From positions 7,316,001 to 7,380,000 of the forward strand of contig OX421968.1 in the NCBI GenBank assembly GCA_949128115.1: a stretch of 64,000 nucleotides of DNA, written 5' to 3'. Positions 23,231 to 36,729 of this stretch are shown piece by piece. The number at the start of each line of letters is the position of its first letter. Positions within the stretch are counted from its first letter, which is position 1. Made by a program: the position numbers and the translations under genes. The notes under the pieces are model-generated. The model saw only the letters and a program-made list of their open reading frames with translations. It was not told the DNA's origin and made no database searches. The DNA comes from Anaspis maculata. Lineage: Eukaryota; Arthropoda; Insecta; Coleoptera; Scraptiidae.

Positions 23231-25289
23231 TTGGAGTTGGCAGCTACTTGTTCCAAACGCAACATCTGACGAACAAACACAAATATCAAAAAAAAATGAC
23301 GGAATTGTTATCCAAAAAGTTCAGGTTTGAACCCACGTGACTCCAGGCTCCAACCGACGTGACTTCAGGCTTCAACCCACGTGACTTTTGAAACGATCGG
23401 TCACCACTCTTGATGTTGGCAGCTTCTTGTTTTAAACGCAACATCTGACGAACGAACACAAATATAGAGAAAAAGACACAATTGTTATCCAAAAAGTTCA
23501 GGTTTTAACCCACGTGACTTCAGGTTTCAACCCACGTGACTTCAGGCTTCAACCCACGTGACTTCGGGCTTCAACCCACGTGACTTTGGAAACGATCGGT
23601 CACCACTTTTGAAGTTGGCAGCTACTCTTTCCAAACGCAACATCTGACGAACGAACACAAATATAGAAAAAAAGACACAATTGTTATCCAAAAAGTTCAG
23701 GTTTGAACCCACGTGACTCCAGGCTCCAACTGACGTGACTTCAGGCTTCAACCCACGTGACTTTTGAAACGATCCGTCACCACTTTTGGAGTTGGCAGCT
23801 ACTTGTTTTAAACGCAACATCTGACGAACGAACACAAATATAAAAGAAAAAAAGACACAATTGTTATCCAAAAAGTTCAGGCTTCAACCCACGTGACTTC
23901 AGGCTTCATCCCTCGTGACTCCAGGCTTCAACCCACGTGACTTTTGAAACGATCGGTCACCACTTTTGATGTTGGCAGCTACTTGTTCCAAACGCAACAT
24001 CCGACGTACAAACACAAATATAAAAGAAAAAAAGACACATTTGTTATCCAAAAAGTTCAGGTTTCAACCCACGTGACTTCAGGCTTCAACCCACGTGACT
24101 TCAGGCTTCAACCCACGTGACTTCAGGCTTCAACCCACGTGACTTTTGAAACGATGGGTCACCACTTTTGGAGTTGGCAGCCACTTGTTCCAAACGCAAC
24201 ATCTGACGAACGAACAAAAATATAAAAAAAATAAAGACACAATTGTTATCCAAAAAGTTCAGGCTTCGACCCACGTGACCTCAGACTTCAACCCACGTGA
24301 CTCCAAGCTTCAACCCACGTGACTTTTGAAACAATCCGTCACCACTTTTGAAGTTGGCAGCTACTTGTTCCAAACGCAACATCTGACGAACGAACACAAA
24401 TATCAAAAAAAAATGACGGAATTGTTATCCAAAAAGTTCAGGCTTGAACCCACGTGACTCTAGGCTCCAACCCACGTGACTTCAGGCTTCAACCCACGTG
24501 ACTTTTGAAACGATCGGTCACCACTCTTGATGTTGGCAGCTTCTTGTTCCAACTGCAACATCTGACGAACGAACACAAATATAGAAGAAAAGACACAATT
24601 GTTATCCAAAAAGTTCAGGTTTTAACCCACGTGACTTCAGGCTTCAACCCACGTGACTTCAGGCTTCAACCCACGTGACTTCGGGCTTCAACCCACGTGA
24701 CTTTGGAAACGATCGGTCACCACTTTTGAAGTTGGCAGCTACTCTTTCCAAACGCAACATCTGACGAACGAACACAAATATAGAAAAAAGACACAATTGT
24801 TATCCAAAAAGTTCAGGTTTGAACCCACGTGACTCCAGGCTCCAACCCACGTGACTTCAGGCTTCAACCCACGTGACTTTTGAAACGATCGGTCACCACT
24901 TTTGATGTTGGCAGCTACTTGTTCCAAACGCAACATCTGACGAACGAACACAAATATCAATAAACTAAAGACACAATTGTTATCCAAAAAGTTCAGGTTT
25001 TAACCCACGTGACTCCAGGCTTCAACCCACGTGACTTCAGGCTTCAACCCACGTGACTTTTCAAATGATCGGTCACCACTTTTGGAGTTGACAGCTACTT
25101 GTTCCAAAGCAACAACTGACGAACGAACACAAATATCAAAAAACTAAAGACACAATTGTTATCCGGAAAGTTCAGGTTTTTACCCACGTGATTTCAGGCT
25201 TCAACCCATGTGACTCCAAGCTTCAACCCACGTGACTTTTGAAACGATCCGTCACCACTTTTGGAGTTGGCAGCTTCTTGTTTCAAACG
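23231..25289 (+). repeat. Long-range duplicate of about 2,140-4,066
   Basis: From about 23,353 the subtype order matches 2,140-4,066 at a constant 21,213-bp offset. Shared markers are the rare ATATAGAGAAAAAG tract (about 23,463 and 2,250), CCAACTGACGTG, CATCCCTCGTG and GGCAGCCACTTG. Small differences include GACGTACAAACAC near 24,004 and GATGGGTCACC near 24,155. The first monomer, 23,231-23,352, is the A9-TGACGG subtype. Confidence 0.85.
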
Positions 25290-28200
25290 CAACATCTGAC
25301 GAACAAACACAAATATCAAAAAAAAATGACGGAATTGTTATCCAAAAAGTTCAGGTTTGAACCCACGTGACTCCAGGCTCCAACCGACGTGACTTCAGGC
25401 TTCAACCCACGTGACTTTTGAAACGATCGGTCACCACTCTTGATGTTGGCAGCTTCTTGTTTTAAACGCAACATCTGATGAACGAACACAAATATAGAAA
25501 AAAAGACACAATTGTTATCCAAAAAGTTCAGGTTTTAACCCACGTGACTTCAGGCTTCAACCCACGTGACTTCAGGCTTCAACCCACGTGACTTCGGGCT
25601 TCAACCCACGTGACTTTGGAAATGATCGGTCACCACTTTTGAAGTTGGCAGCTACTCTTTCCAAACGCAACATCTGACGAACGAACACAGATATCAAAAA
25701 AAAAGACACAATTGTTATCCAAAAAGTTCAGGCTTCGACCCACGTGACTTCAGACTTCAACCCACGTGACTCCAAGCTTCAACCCACGTGACTTTTGAAA
25801 CGATCCGTCACCACTTTTGGAGTTGGCAGCTACTTGTTCCAAACGCAACATCTGACGAACAAACACAAATATCAAAAAAAAATGACGGAATTGTTATCCA
25901 AAAAGTTCAGGTTTGAACCCACGTGACTCCAGGCTCCAACCGACGTGACTTCAGGCTTCAACCCACGTGACTTTTGAAACGTTCGGTCACCACTCTTGAT
26001 GTTGGCAGCTTCTTGTTTTAAACGCAACATCTGACGAACGAACACAAATATAGAAAAAAAGACACAATTGTTATCCAAAAAGTTCAGGTTTTAACCCACG
26101 TGACTTCAGGCTTCAACCCACGTGACTTCAGGCTTCAACCCACGTGACTTCGGGCTTCAACCCACGTGACTTTGGAAACGATCGGTCACCACTTTTGAAG
26201 TTGGCAGCTACTCTTTCCAAACGCAACATCTGACGAACGAACACAAATATAGAAAAAAAGACACAATTGTTATCCAAAAAGTTCAGGTTTGAACCCACGT
26301 GACTCCAGGCTCCAACTGACGTGACTTCAGGCTTCAACCCACGTGACTTTTGAAACGATCCGTCACCACTTTTGGAGTTGGCAGCTACTTGTTCCAAACG
26401 CAACATCTGACGAACGAACACAAATATAAAAGAAAAAAAGACACAATTGTTATCCAAAAAGTTCAGGCTTCAACCCACGTGACTTCAGGCTTCATCCCTC
26501 GTGACTCCAGGCTTCAACCCACGTGACTTTTAAAACGATCGGTCACCACTTTTGATGTTGGCAGCTACTTGTTCCAAACGCAACATCTGACGAACGAACA
26601 CAAATATAAAAGAAAAAAAGACACATTTGTTATCCAAAAAGTTCAGGTTTCAACCCACGTGACTTCAGGCTTCAACCCACGTGACTCCAGGCTTCAACCC
26701 ACGTGACTTCAGGCTTCAACCCACGTGACTTTCAAAACGATCGGTCACCACTTTTGGAGTTGGCAGCTACTTGTTCCAAACGCAACATCTGACGAACGAA
26801 CACAAATATCAAAAAACTAAAGACACAATTGTTATCCAAAAAGTTCAGGTTTTTACCCACGTGACTTCAGGCTTCAACCCACGTGACTTCAGGCATCAAC
26901 CCACGTGACTTTTGAAACGATCGGTCACCACTTTTCATGTTGGCAGCTACTTGTTCCAAACGCAACATCTGACGAACGAACACAAATAAAGAAAAAAAGA
27001 CACAATTGTCATCCAAAAAGTTCAGGTTTGAACCCACGTGACTCCAGGCTCGAACCCACGTGACTTCAGGCTTCAACCCACGTGACTTTTAAAACGATCG
27101 GTCACCACTTTTGATGTTGACAGCTACTTGTTCCAAACGCAACATCCGACGAACGAACACAAATATAGAAGAAAAGACACAATTGTTATCCAAAAAGTTC
27201 AGGTTTTAACCCACGTGACTTCAGGCTTCAACCCACGTGACTTCAGGCTTCAACCCACGTGACTTCAGGCTCCAACCCACGTGACTTTTGAAACGATCGG
27301 TCACCACTTTTGGAGTTGGCAGCCACTTGTTCCAAACGCAACATCTGACGAACGAACACAAATATAAAAAAAATAAAGACACAATTGTTATCCAAAAAGT
27401 TCAGGCTTCGACCCACGTGACCTCAGACTTCAACCCACGTGACTCCAAGCTTCAACCCACGTGACTTTTGAAACAATCCGTCACCACTTTTGAAGTTGGC
27501 AGCTACTTGTTCCAAACGCAACATCTGACGAACGAACACAAATATCAAAAAAAAATGACGGAATTGTTATCCAAAAAGTTCAGGTTTGAACCCACGTGAC
27601 TCTAGGCTCCAACCCACGTGACTTCAGGCTTCAACCCACGTGACTTTTGAAACGATCGGTCACCACTCTTGATGTTGGCAGCTTCTTGTTCCAAACGCAA
27701 CATCTGACGAACGAACACAAATATAGAAAAAAAGACACAATTGTTATCCAAAAAGTTCAGGTTTTAACCCACGTGACTTCAGGCTTCAACCCACGTGACT
27801 TCAGGCTTCAACCTACGTGACTTCGGGCTTCAACCCACGTGACTTTGGAAACGATCGGTCACCACTTTTGAAGTTGGCAGCTACTCTTTCCAAACGCAAC
27901 ATCTGACGAACGAACACAAATATAGAAGAAAAGACACAATTGTTATCCAAAAAGTACAGGTTTGAACCCACGTGACTTCAGGCTCCAACCCACGTGACTT
28001 TAGGCTTCAACCCACGTGACTTTGAAAACGATCGGTCACCACTTTTGATGTTAGCAGCTTCTTGTTCCAAACGCAACATCCGACGAACGAACACAAATAT
28101 CAAAAAAAAAGACACAATTGTTATCCAAAAAGTTCAGGCTTCAACCCACGTGACTTCAGGCTTCAACCCACGTGACTCCAGGCTTCAGCCCACGTGACTT

Positions 28201-28614
28201 TTGAATCGATCGGTCAACACTTTTGGAGTTGGCAGCTACTTGTTCCAAACGCAACATCTGACGAACGAACACAAATATCAATAAACTAAAGACACAATTG
28301 TTATCCAAAAAGTTCAGGTTTTAGCCCACGTGACTTCAGGCTTCAACCCACGTGACTTCAGGCTTCAACCCACGTGACTTTTCAAATGATCGGTCACCAC
28401 TTTTGGAGTTGACAGCTACTTGTTCCAAAGCAACAACTGACGAACGAACACAAATATCAAAAAACTTAAGACACAATTGTTATCCGGAAAGTTCAGGTTT
28501 TTACCCACGTGATTTCAGGCTTCAACCCATGTGCTCCAAGCTTTAACCCACGTGACTTTTGAAACGATCCGTCACCACTTTTGGAGTTGGCAGCTACTTG
28601 TTCCAAACGCAACA
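25290..28614 (+). repeat. 3,497-bp tandem duplication, copy 1
   Basis: All landmarks in this stretch recur 3,497 bp downstream with no change in offset, so no net insertion or deletion separates the copies. The shared CATCTGATGAACG in the first monomers, AAATAAAGAAAAAAAG near 26,985 and GTCATCCAAAAAG near 27,010 are markers. Homology ends near 28,614, where CATCTGGCG replaces CATCTGACG. Confidence 0.92.
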
Positions 28615-28786
28615 TCTGGCGAACGAACACAAATATAGAAGAAAAGACACAATAGTTATCCAAAAAGTTCAGGATTTAACCCACGTGACTTCAGGCTTCA
28701 ACCCACGTGACTCCAAGCTTCAACCCACGTGACTTTTGAAACGATCCGTCACCACTTTTGGAGCTGGCAGCTACTTGTTCCAAACG
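28615..28786 (+). repeat. Linker monomer between 3,497-bp copies
   Basis: One CATCTGGCG/CAATAGTTATCC/CAGGATTTAACCC-type monomer plus the first half of the next core (with a private GAGCTGGCAGC). It joins copy 1 to copy 2 and looks like the right half of the recombinant join. Confidence 0.75.
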
Positions 28787-31700
28787 CAACATCTGACGAA
28801 CAAACACAAATATCAAAAAAAAATGACGGAATTGTTATCCAAAAAGTTCAGGTTTGAACCCACGTGACTCCAGGCTCCAACCGACGTGACTTCAGGCTTC
28901 AACCCACGTGACTTTTGAAACGATCGGTCACCACTCTTGATGTTGGCAGCTTCTTGTTTTAAACGCAACATCTGATGAACGAACACAAATATAGAAAAAA
29001 AGACACAATTGTTATCCAAAAAGTTCAGGTTTTAACCCACGTGACTTCAGGCTTCAACCCACGTGACTTCAGGCTTCAACCCACGTGACTTCGGGCTTCA
29101 ACCCACGTGACTTTGGAAATGATCGGTCACCACTTTTGAAGTTGGCAGCTACTCTTTCCAAACGCAACATCTGACGAACGAACACAGATATCAAAAAAAA
29201 AGACACAATTGTTATCCAAAAAGTTCAGGCTTCGACCCACGTGACTTCAGACTTCAACCCACGTGACTCCAAGCTTCAACCCACGTGACTTTTGAAACGA
29301 TCCGTCACCACTTTTGGAGTTGGCAGCTACTTGTTCCAAACGCAACATCTGACGAACAAACACAAATATCAAAAAAAAATGACGGAATTGTTATCCAAAA
29401 AGTTCAGGTTTGAACCCACGTGACTCCAGGCTCCAACCGACGTGACTTCAGGCTTCAACCCACGTGACTTTTGAAACGTTCGGTCACCACTCTTGATGTT
29501 GGCAGCTTCTTGTTTTAAACGCAACATCTGACGAACGAACACAAATATAGAAAAAAAGACACAATTGTTATCCAAAAAGTTCAGGTTTTAACCCACGTGA
29601 CTTCAGGCTTCAACCCACGTGACTTCAGGCTTCAACCCACGTGACTTCGGGCTTCAACCCACGTGACTTTGGAAACGATCGGTCACCACTTTTGAAGTTG
29701 GCAGCTACTCTTTCCAAACGCAACATCTGACGAACGAACACAAATATAGAAAAAAAGACACAATTGTTATCCAAAAAGTTCAGGTTTGAACCCACGTGAC
29801 TCCAGGCTCCAACTGACGTGACTTCAGGCTTCAACCCACGTGACTTTTGAAACGATCCGTCACCACTTTTGGAGTTGGCAGCTACTTGTTCCAAACGCAA
29901 CATCTGACGAACGAACACAAATATAAAAGAAAAAAAGACACAATTGTTATCCAAAAAGTTCAGGCTTCAACCCACGTGACTTCAGGCTTCATCCCTCGTG
30001 ACTCCAGGCTTCAACCCACGTGACTTTTAAAACGATCGGTCACCACTTTTGATGTTGGCAGCTACTTGTTCCAAACGCAACATCTGACGAACGAACACAA
30101 ATATAAAAGAAAAAAAGACACATTTGTTATCCAAAAAGTTCAGGTTTCAACCCACGTGACTTCAGGCTTCAACCCACGTGACTCCAGGCTTCAACCCACG
30201 TGACTTCAGGCTTCAACCCACGTGACTTTCAAAACGATCGGTCACCACTTTTGGAGTTGGCAGCTACTTGTTCCAAACGCAACATCTGACGAACGAACAC
30301 AAATATCAAAAAACTAAAGACACAATTGTTATCCAAAAAGTTCAGGTTTTTACCCACGTGACTTCAGGCTTCAACCCACGTGACTTCAGGCATCAACCCA
30401 CGTGACTTTTGAAACGATCGGTCACCACTTTTCATGTTGGCAGCTACTTGTTCCAAACGCAACATCTGACGAACGAACACAAATAAAGAAAAAAAGACAC
30501 AATTGTCATCCAAAAAGTTCAGGTTTGAACCCACGTGACTCCAGGCTCGAACCCACGTGACTTCAGGCTTCAACCCACGTGACTTTTAAAACGATCGGTC
30601 ACCACTTTTGATGTTGACAGCTACTTGTTCCAAACGCAACATCCGACGAACGAACACAAATATAGAAGAAAAGACACAATTGTTATCCAAAAAGTTCAGG
30701 TTTTAACCCACGTGACTTCAGGCTTCAACCCACGTGACTTCAGGCTTCAACCCACGTGACTTCAGGCTCCAACCCACGTGACTTTTGAAACGATCGGTCA
30801 CCACTTTTGGAGTTGGCAGCCACTTGTTCCAAACGCAACATCTGACGAACGAACACAAATATAAAAAAAATAAAGACACAATTGTTATCCAAAAAGTTCA
30901 GGCTTCGACCCACGTGACCTCAGACTTCAACCCACGTGACTCCAAGCTTCAACCCACGTGACTTTTGAAACAATCCGTCACCACTTTTGAAGTTGGCAGC
31001 TACTTGTTCCAAACGCAACATCTGACGAACGAACACAAATATCAAAAAAAAATGACGGAATTGTTATCCAAAAAGTTCAGGTTTGAACCCACGTGACTCT
31101 AGGCTCCAACCCACGTGACTTCAGGCTTCAACCCACGTGACTTTTGAAACGATCGGTCACCACTCTTGATGTTGGCAGCTTCTTGTTCCAAACGCAACAT
31201 CTGACGAACGAACACAAATATAGAAAAAAAGACACAATTGTTATCCAAAAAGTTCAGGTTTTAACCCACGTGACTTCAGGCTTCAACCCACGTGACTTCA
31301 GGCTTCAACCTACGTGACTTCGGGCTTCAACCCACGTGACTTTGGAAACGATCGGTCACCACTTTTGAAGTTGGCAGCTACTCTTTCCAAACGCAACATC
31401 TGACGAACGAACACAAATATAGAAGAAAAGACACAATTGTTATCCAAAAAGTACAGGTTTGAACCCACGTGACTTCAGGCTCCAACCCACGTGACTTTAG
31501 GCTTCAACCCACGTGACTTTGAAAACGATCGGTCACCACTTTTGATGTTAGCAGCTTCTTGTTCCAAACGCAACATCCGACGAACGAACACAAATATCAA
31601 AAAAAAAGACACAATTGTTATCCAAAAAGTTCAGGCTTCAACCCACGTGACTTCAGGCTTCAACCCACGTGACTCCAGGCTTCAGCCCACGTGACTTTTG

Positions 31701-32111
31701 AATCGATCGGTCAACACTTTTGGAGTTGGCAGCTACTTGTTCCAAACGCAACATCTGACGAACGAACACAAATATCAATAAACTAAAGACACAATTGTTA
31801 TCCAAAAAGTTCAGGTTTTAGCCCACGTGACTTCAGGCTTCAACCCACGTGACTTCAGGCTTCAACCCACGTGACTTTTCAAATGATCGGTCACCACTTT
31901 TGGAGTTGACAGCTACTTGTTCCAAAGCAACAACTGACGAACGAACACAAATATCAAAAAACTTAAGACACAATTGTTATCCGGAAAGTTCAGGTTTTTA
32001 CCCACGTGATTTCAGGCTTCAACCCATGTGCTCCAAGCTTTAACCCACGTGACTTTTGAAACGATCCGTCACCACTTTTGGAGTTGGCAGCTACTTGTTC
32101 CAAACGCAACA
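28787..32111 (+). repeat. 3,497-bp tandem duplication, copy 2
   Basis: Same order and length as copy 1. Beyond 32,111 the sequence continues with CATCTGACGAACGAACAC and an A10 tract. The last 0.9 kb (from 31,203) is also the start of the 10.3-kb duplication, so the two duplications overlap here. Confidence 0.9.
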
Positions 32112-32467
32112 TCTGACGAACGAACACAAATATCAAAAAAAAAAGACACAATTGTTATCCAAAAAGTTCAGGCTTTAACCCACGTGACTCCAGGCTTCAA
32201 CCCACGTGACTTTTGAAACGATCGGTCACCACTTTTGGAGTTGGCAGCTACTTGTTCCAAACGCAACATCTGGCGAACGAACACAAATATAGAAGAAAAG
32301 ACACAATCGTTATCCAAAAAGTTCAGGATTTAACCCACGTGACTTCAGGCTTCAACCCACGTGACTCCAAGCTTCAACCCACGTGACTTTTGAAACGATC
32401 CGTCGTCACTTTTGGAGTTGGCAGCTACTTGTTCCAAACGCAACATCTGACGAACAAACACAAATAT

Positions 32468-32468
<1 letters not shown>

Positions 32469-32518
<50 letters not shown>
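32469..32518 (+). repeat. Expanded A tract, A50 (longest in the window)
   Basis: 50 uninterrupted A after AACAAACACAAATATC and before GACACAATTG. Its counterpart in the 10.3-kb duplicate, at 42,964, is 43 long. Homopolymer length this great is also hard to read accurately in sequencing. Confidence 0.93.
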
Positions 32519-32520
<2 letters not shown>

Positions 32521-33480
32521 CACAATTGTTATCCAAAAAGTTCAGGCTTCAACCCACGTGACTTCAGGCTCCAACCCACGTGACTCCAGGCTCCAACCCA
32601 CGTGTCTTTTGAAACGATCGGTCACCACTTTTGGAGTTGGCAGCTACTTGTTCCAAACGCAACATCTGACGAACGAACACAAATATAGAAGAAAAGACAC
32701 AATAGTTATCCAAAAAATTCAGGTTTTAACCCACGTGACTTCAGGCTTCAATCCACGTGACTTCAGGCTTACACCCACGTGACTTCAGGCTTCATCCCAC
32801 GTGACTTTTGAAACGATCGGTCACCACTTTTGGAGTTGGCAGCTACTTGTTCCAAACGCAACATCTGACGAACGAACACAAATATCAAAAAATTAAAGAC
32901 ACAATTGTTATCCAAAATCTTCAGGTTTTTACCCACGTGACTTCAGGCTTCAACCCACGTGACTTCAGGCTTCAACCCACGTGACTTCGGGCTTCAACCC
33001 ACGTGACTTTGGAAACGATCGGTCACCACTTTTGAAGTTGGCAGCTACTCTTTCCAAACGCAACATCTGACGAACGAACACAAATATAGAAAAAAGACAC
33101 AATTGTTATCCAAAAAGTTCAGGTTTGAACCCACGTGACTCCAGGCTCCAACCCACGTGACTTCAGGCTTTAACCCACGTGACTTTTGAAACGATCGGTC
33201 ACCACTTTTGATGTTGGCAGCTACTTGTTCCAAACGCAACATCTGACGAACGAACACAAATATCAATAAACTAAAGACACAATTGTTATCCAAAAAGTTC
33301 AGGTTTTAACCCACGTGACTCCAGGCTTCAACCCACGTGACTTCAGGCTTCAACCCACGTGACTTTTCAAATGATCGGTCACCACTTTTGGAGTTGACAG
33401 CTACTTGTTCCAAAGCAACAACTGACGAACGAACACAAATATCAAAAAACTAAAGACACAATTGTTATCCGGAAAGTTCA

Positions 33481-34148
33481 GGTTTTTACCCACGTGATTT
33501 CAGGCTTCAACCCATGTGACTCCAAGCTTCAACCCACGTGACTTTTGAAACGATCCGTCACCACTTTTGGAGTTGGCAGCTTCTTGTTCCAAACGCAACA
33601 TCTGACGAACGAACACAAATATCAAAAAAAAAAGAAACAATTGTTATCCAAAAAGTTCAGGCTTCAACCCACGTGACTCCAGGCTTCAACCCACGTGACT
33701 TTTGAAACGATCGGTCACCACTTTTGGAGTTGGCAGCTTCTTGTTCCAAACGCAACATCTGGCGAACGAACACAAATATAGAAGAAAAGACACAATAGTT
33801 ATCCAAAAAGTTCAGGTTTTTACCCACGTGATTTCAGGCTTCAACCCATGTGACTCCAAGCTTCAACCCACGTGACTTTTGAAACGATCCGTCACCACTT
33901 TTGGAGTTGGCAGCTTCTTGTACCAAACGCAACATCTGACGAACGAACACAAATATCAAAAAAAAAAGAAACAATTGTTATCCAAAAAGTTCAGGCTTCA
34001 ACCCACGTGACTCCAGGCTTCAACCCACGTGACTTTTGAAACGATCGGTCACCACTTTTGGAGTTGGCAGCTTCTTGTTCCAAACGCAACATCTGGCGAA
34101 CGAACACAAATATAGAAGAAAAGACACAATAGTTATCCAAAAAGTTCA
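33481..34148 (+). repeat. 334-bp dimer duplicated in tandem
   Basis: GGTTTTTACCCACGTGATTTC at 33,481 recurs at 33,815, so a two-monomer unit of 334 bp is present twice. One half carries TTCTTGTTCC and the other TTCTTGTACC. A related piece with TTCTTGTACC recurs near 34,580. The pair is preserved in the second 10.3-kb copy near 43,970 and 44,303. Confidence 0.85.
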
Positions 34149-36729
34149 GGATTTAACCCACGTGACTTCAGGCTTCAACCCACGTGACTCCAAGCTTCAA
34201 CCCACGTGACTTTTGAAACGATCCGTCACCACTTTTGGAGTTGGCAGCTACTTGTTCCAAACGCAACATCTGACGAACAAACACAAATATCAAAAAAAAA
34301 TGACGAAATTGTTATCCAAAAAGTTCAGGTTTGAACCCACGTGACTCCAGGCTCCAACCGACGTGACTTCAGGCTTCAACCCACGTGACTTTTGAAACGT
34401 TCGGTCACCACTCTTGATGTTGGCAGCTTCTTGTTTTAAACGCAACATCTGACGAACGAACACAAATATAGAAAAAAAGACACAATTGTTATCCAAAAAG
34501 TTCAGGTTTTAACCCACGTGACTTCAGGCTTCAACCCACGTGACTTTTGAAACGATCCGTCACCACTTTTGGAGTTGGCAGCTTCTTGTACCAAACGCAA
34601 CATCTGACGAACGAACACAAATATCAAAAAAAAAAGAAACAATTGTTATCCAAAAAGTTCAGGCTTCAACCCACGTGACTCCAGGCTTCAACCCACGTGA
34701 CTTTTGAAACGATCGGTCACCACTTTTGGAGTTGGCAGCTACTTGTTCCAAACGCAACATCTGGCGAACGAACACAAATATAGAAGAAAAGACACAATAG
34801 TTATCCAAAAAGTTCAGGCTTCGACCCACGTGACTTCAGACTTCAACCCACGTGACTCCAAGCTTCAACCCACGTGACTTTTGAAACGATCCGTCACCAC
34901 TTTTGGAGTTGGCAGCTACTTGTTCCAAACGCAACATCTGACGAACAAACACAAATATCAAAAAAAAATGACGAAATTGTTATCCAAAAAGTTCAGGTTT
35001 GAACCCACGTGACTCCAGGCTCCAACCGACGTGACTTCAGGCTTCAACCCACGTGACTTTTGAAACGTTCGGTCACCACTCTTGATGTTGGCAGCTTCTT
35101 GTTTTAAACGCAACATCTGACGAACGAACACAAATATAGAAAAAAAGACACAATTGTTATCCAAAAAGTTCAGGTTTTAACCCACGTGACTTCAGGCTTC
35201 AACCCACGTGACTTCAGGCTTCAACCCACGTGACTTCGGGCTTCAACCCACGTGACTTTGGAAACGATCGGTCACCACTTTTGAAGTTGGCAGCTACTCT
35301 TTCCAAACGCAACATCTGACGAACGAACACAAATATAGAAAAAAAGACACAATTGTTATCCAAAAAGTTCAGGTTTGAACCCACGTGACTCCAGGCTCCA
35401 ACTGACGTGACTTCAGGCTTCAACCCACGTGACTTTTGAAACGATCCGTCACCACTTTTGGAGTTGGCAGCTACTTGTTCCAAACGCAACATCTGACGAA
35501 CGAACACAAATATAAAAGAAAAAAAGACACAATTGTTATCCAAAAAGTTCAGGCTTCAACCCACGTGACTTCAGGCTTTATCCCTCGTGACTCCAGGCTT
35601 CAACCCACGTGACTTTTAAAACGATCGGTCACCACTTTTGATGTTGGCAGCTACTTGTTCCAAACGCAACATCTGACGAACGAACACAAATATAAAAGAA
35701 AAAAAGACACATTTGTTATCCAAAAATTTCAGGTTTCAACCCACGTGACTTCAGGCTTCAACCCACGTGACTCCAGGCTTCAACCCACGTGACTTCAGGC
35801 TTCAACCCACGTGACTTTCAAAACGATCGGTCACCACTTTTGGAGTTGGCAGCTACTTGTTCCAAACGCAACATCTGACGAACGAACACAAATATCAAAA
35901 AACTAAAGACACAATTGTTATCCAAAAAGTTCAGGTTTTTACCCACGTGACTTCAGGCTTCAACCCACGTGACTTCAGGCTTCAACCCACGTGACTTTTG
36001 AAACGATCGGTCACCACTTTTCATGTTGGCAGCTACTTGTTCCAAACGCAACATCTGACGAACGAACACAAATAAAGAAAAAAAGACACAATTGTTATCC
36101 AAAAAGTTCAGGTTTGAACCCACGTGACTCCAGGCTCGAACCCACGTGACTTCAGGCTTCAACCCACGTGACTTTTAAAACGATCGGTCACCACTTTTGA
36201 TGTTGACAGCTACTTGTTCCAAACGCAACATCCGACGAACGAACACAAATATAGAAGAAAAGACACAATTGTTATCCAAAAAGTTCAGGTTTTAACCCAC
36301 GTGACTTCAGGCTTCAACCCACGTGACTTCAGGCTTCAACCCACGTGACTTCAGGCTCCAACCCACGTGACTTTTGAAACGATCGGTCACCACTTTTGGA
36401 GTTGGCAGCCACTTGTTCCAAACGCAACATCTGACGAACGAACACAAATATAAAAAAAATAAAGACACAATTGTTATCCAAAAAGTTCAGGCTTCGACCC
36501 ACGTGACCTCAGACTTCAACCCACGTGACTCCAAGCTTCAACCCACGTGACTTTTGAAACAATCCGTCACCACTTTTGAAGTTGGCAGCTACTTGTTCCA
36601 AACGCAACATCTGACGAACGAACATAAATATCAAAAAAAAATGACGGAATTGTTATCCAAAAAGTTCAGGTTTGAACCCACGTGACTCTAGGCTCCAACC
36701 CACGTGACTTCAGGCTTCAACCCACGTGA

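Noticed and set aside
32390..32782. Plus-strand open frame of 130 codons with a long lysine run
   Set aside because: The lysines are the A50 homopolymer, and the rest is translated satellite core. The frame exists only because that A run happens to keep phase. Other copies with different run lengths shift it. Similar frames at 9,148-9,504, 42,878-43,270 and 48,478-48,864 have the same cause.
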